Below are positions 63,522-64,000 of a DNA stretch of 64,000 bases, piece after piece. Position numbers and translations under genes: made by a program. The notes beneath the pieces were generated by a model. The model was given only the letters and a program-made list of their open reading frames with translations, did not search any database and was not told the DNA's origin. The stretch lies in NCBI GenBank assembly GCA_003576845.1, contig QEVJ01000016.1:1-64000 (forward strand), given 5' to 3'. Numbering within the stretch: the first letter of the stretch is position 1; every line of letters starts with the position of its first letter. Origin of the DNA: Planctomycetota bacterium (GTDB lineage Bacteria; Planctomycetota; Planctomycetia; Pirellulales; PLA5).

Positions 63522-64000
63522 GTGGACGAAGGAGAGGCATCCCTCTTGCCGAACGGAACGCGGGCGATCGCCGCGATGCGGGCGTTCGCCGCGCGCCGCG
63601 GCTTTACGCTGGTCGAAGTGCTGATCGTCGTGCTGATCGTGGCGATCGTCTCGGCGGTGGTTATCGTGCAGATGCAGTACAACTCGCGGCACGCCGAATT
63701 GACGACGCTCCGGTACAACGAGGCGACGCTGAACCAGTTGATTTCGGTGTACAAGAACGACCACTTCGGCCGCGTGCCCGAGGTCGTGGATAATACGCTG
63801 CCGCAATTGCTCGCGGCGACCGACGCGGCCGGGAGTATCGGCGACGGGCCGGAGTTTCGCTTCGGGCCGTACGTGATCGACGGGGAGATGCCCGTGAACT
63901 TTCGGACGCAGAGCAACAAGGTGGCCCAGATCGCGACGTACCCGCCGGCGGCGTATCAAGGGGGCGGGTGGCTCTATCACCGCGCTTCGGGCCGGATCGT
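63522..64000 (+). CDS. Type II/IV pseudopilin-like protein, truncated by the window end
   Basis: The first ~159 residues of a GspG/PilE-like pseudopilin are seen. The leader ends RRGFTLVEVLIVVLI, the class III prepilin cleavage motif (after Gly, with Glu at +5), followed by a hydrophobic helix. The later part (LTTLRYNEATLNQLISVY, then PQLLAATDA) fits the pilin head domain. GTG 63522 is used because GGAGG lies ~10 bases upstream; an internal ATG at 63576 would shorten the leader. It follows the kinase by 26 bases and may be co-transcribed. The gene continues past the window. Confidence 0.85.
   Translation, partial: MDEGEASLLPNGTRAIAAMRAFAARRGFTLVEVLIVVLIVAIVSAVVIVQMQYNSRHAELTTLRYNEATLNQLISVYKNDHFGRVPEVVDNTLPQLLAATDAAGSIGDGPEFRFGPYVIDGEMPVNFRTQSNKVAQIATYPPAAYQGGGWLYHRASGRI

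Overview
The window is visibly GC-rich chromosomal DNA from a planctomycete, most likely in or near the Pirellulales. The evidence is the set of lineage-typical protein types: two very large secreted proteins with the N-terminal LExLExR(x)L motif, a PVC-type cytochrome/dehydrogenase with HEAT-like repeats, a BBP7-like outer-membrane barrel, an atypical J-domain-like membrane protein, a giant Ser/Thr kinase, and lysine biosynthesis through DapL. No rRNA, tRNA, CRISPR array, prophage or insertion sequence with a transposase was recognised.

Layout. 0.1-8 kb: a peptidoglycan-binding/HExxH protein, an SGNH hydrolase, miaB, a small membrane protein and a PVC cytochrome protein. 8.4-15.9 kb: a giant lamin-tail/CotH/dockerin protein on the minus strand. 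16.6-26.5 kb: dapL, a lipoprotein, a B12-type radical SAM protein, a hypothetical protein, pepP, a winged-helix AAA+ ATPase, an alpha/beta hydrolase and small genes. 26.6-27.2 kb: a type II toxin-antitoxin pair. 27.2-33.6 kb, minus strand: cdsA, phoH/ybeZ and a 7TM-HD (PgpH-type) phosphodiesterase, preceded by an amidohydrolase. 33.6-35.4 kb: a less GC-rich pair, an ImmA/IrrE-like protein that has lost its metal motif plus a small partner. 35.7-48.1 kb: the BBP7 barrel converges on an approximately 3,600-residue protein with 27 Calx-beta repeats. 48.4-53.4 kb: an ABC ATPase, the J-domain-like protein, and a parD gene beside a frameshifted parE. 53.7-64 kb, plus strand: an alpha/beta hydrolase, a glycerophosphodiesterase, a kinase-pseudokinase-TPR giant, and a type II pseudopilin cut by the window end.

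The most unusual content is between the genes. Many gaps carry short tandem repeats with a 7-base period, often as two inverted arms that could form a long hairpin. The unit differs between loci (GTGAATT, GGGATTC, GAGGATT, GGGGTCA, GTGGACA). Arms repeatedly lie directly against start or stop codons (dapL, pepP, the AAA+ gene, the 153-residue hypothetical gene, the BBP7 and Calx-beta genes), and one is inserted in frame inside the radical SAM gene. Other dispersed families (a 32-base element ending CCTACG, several hairpins, and an 8-base-period family) fill much of the remaining intergenic space.

Functionally this is mostly core chromosome: envelope lipid and cell-wall metabolism (cdsA, dapL, phosphodiesterases), RNA maturation (miaB, ybeZ), c-di-AMP-type signalling, kinase signalling and the secreted surface proteins usual in planctomycetes. 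Small toxin-antitoxin-like patches are scattered through it. All function assignments come from reading motifs by eye; no database search was run.
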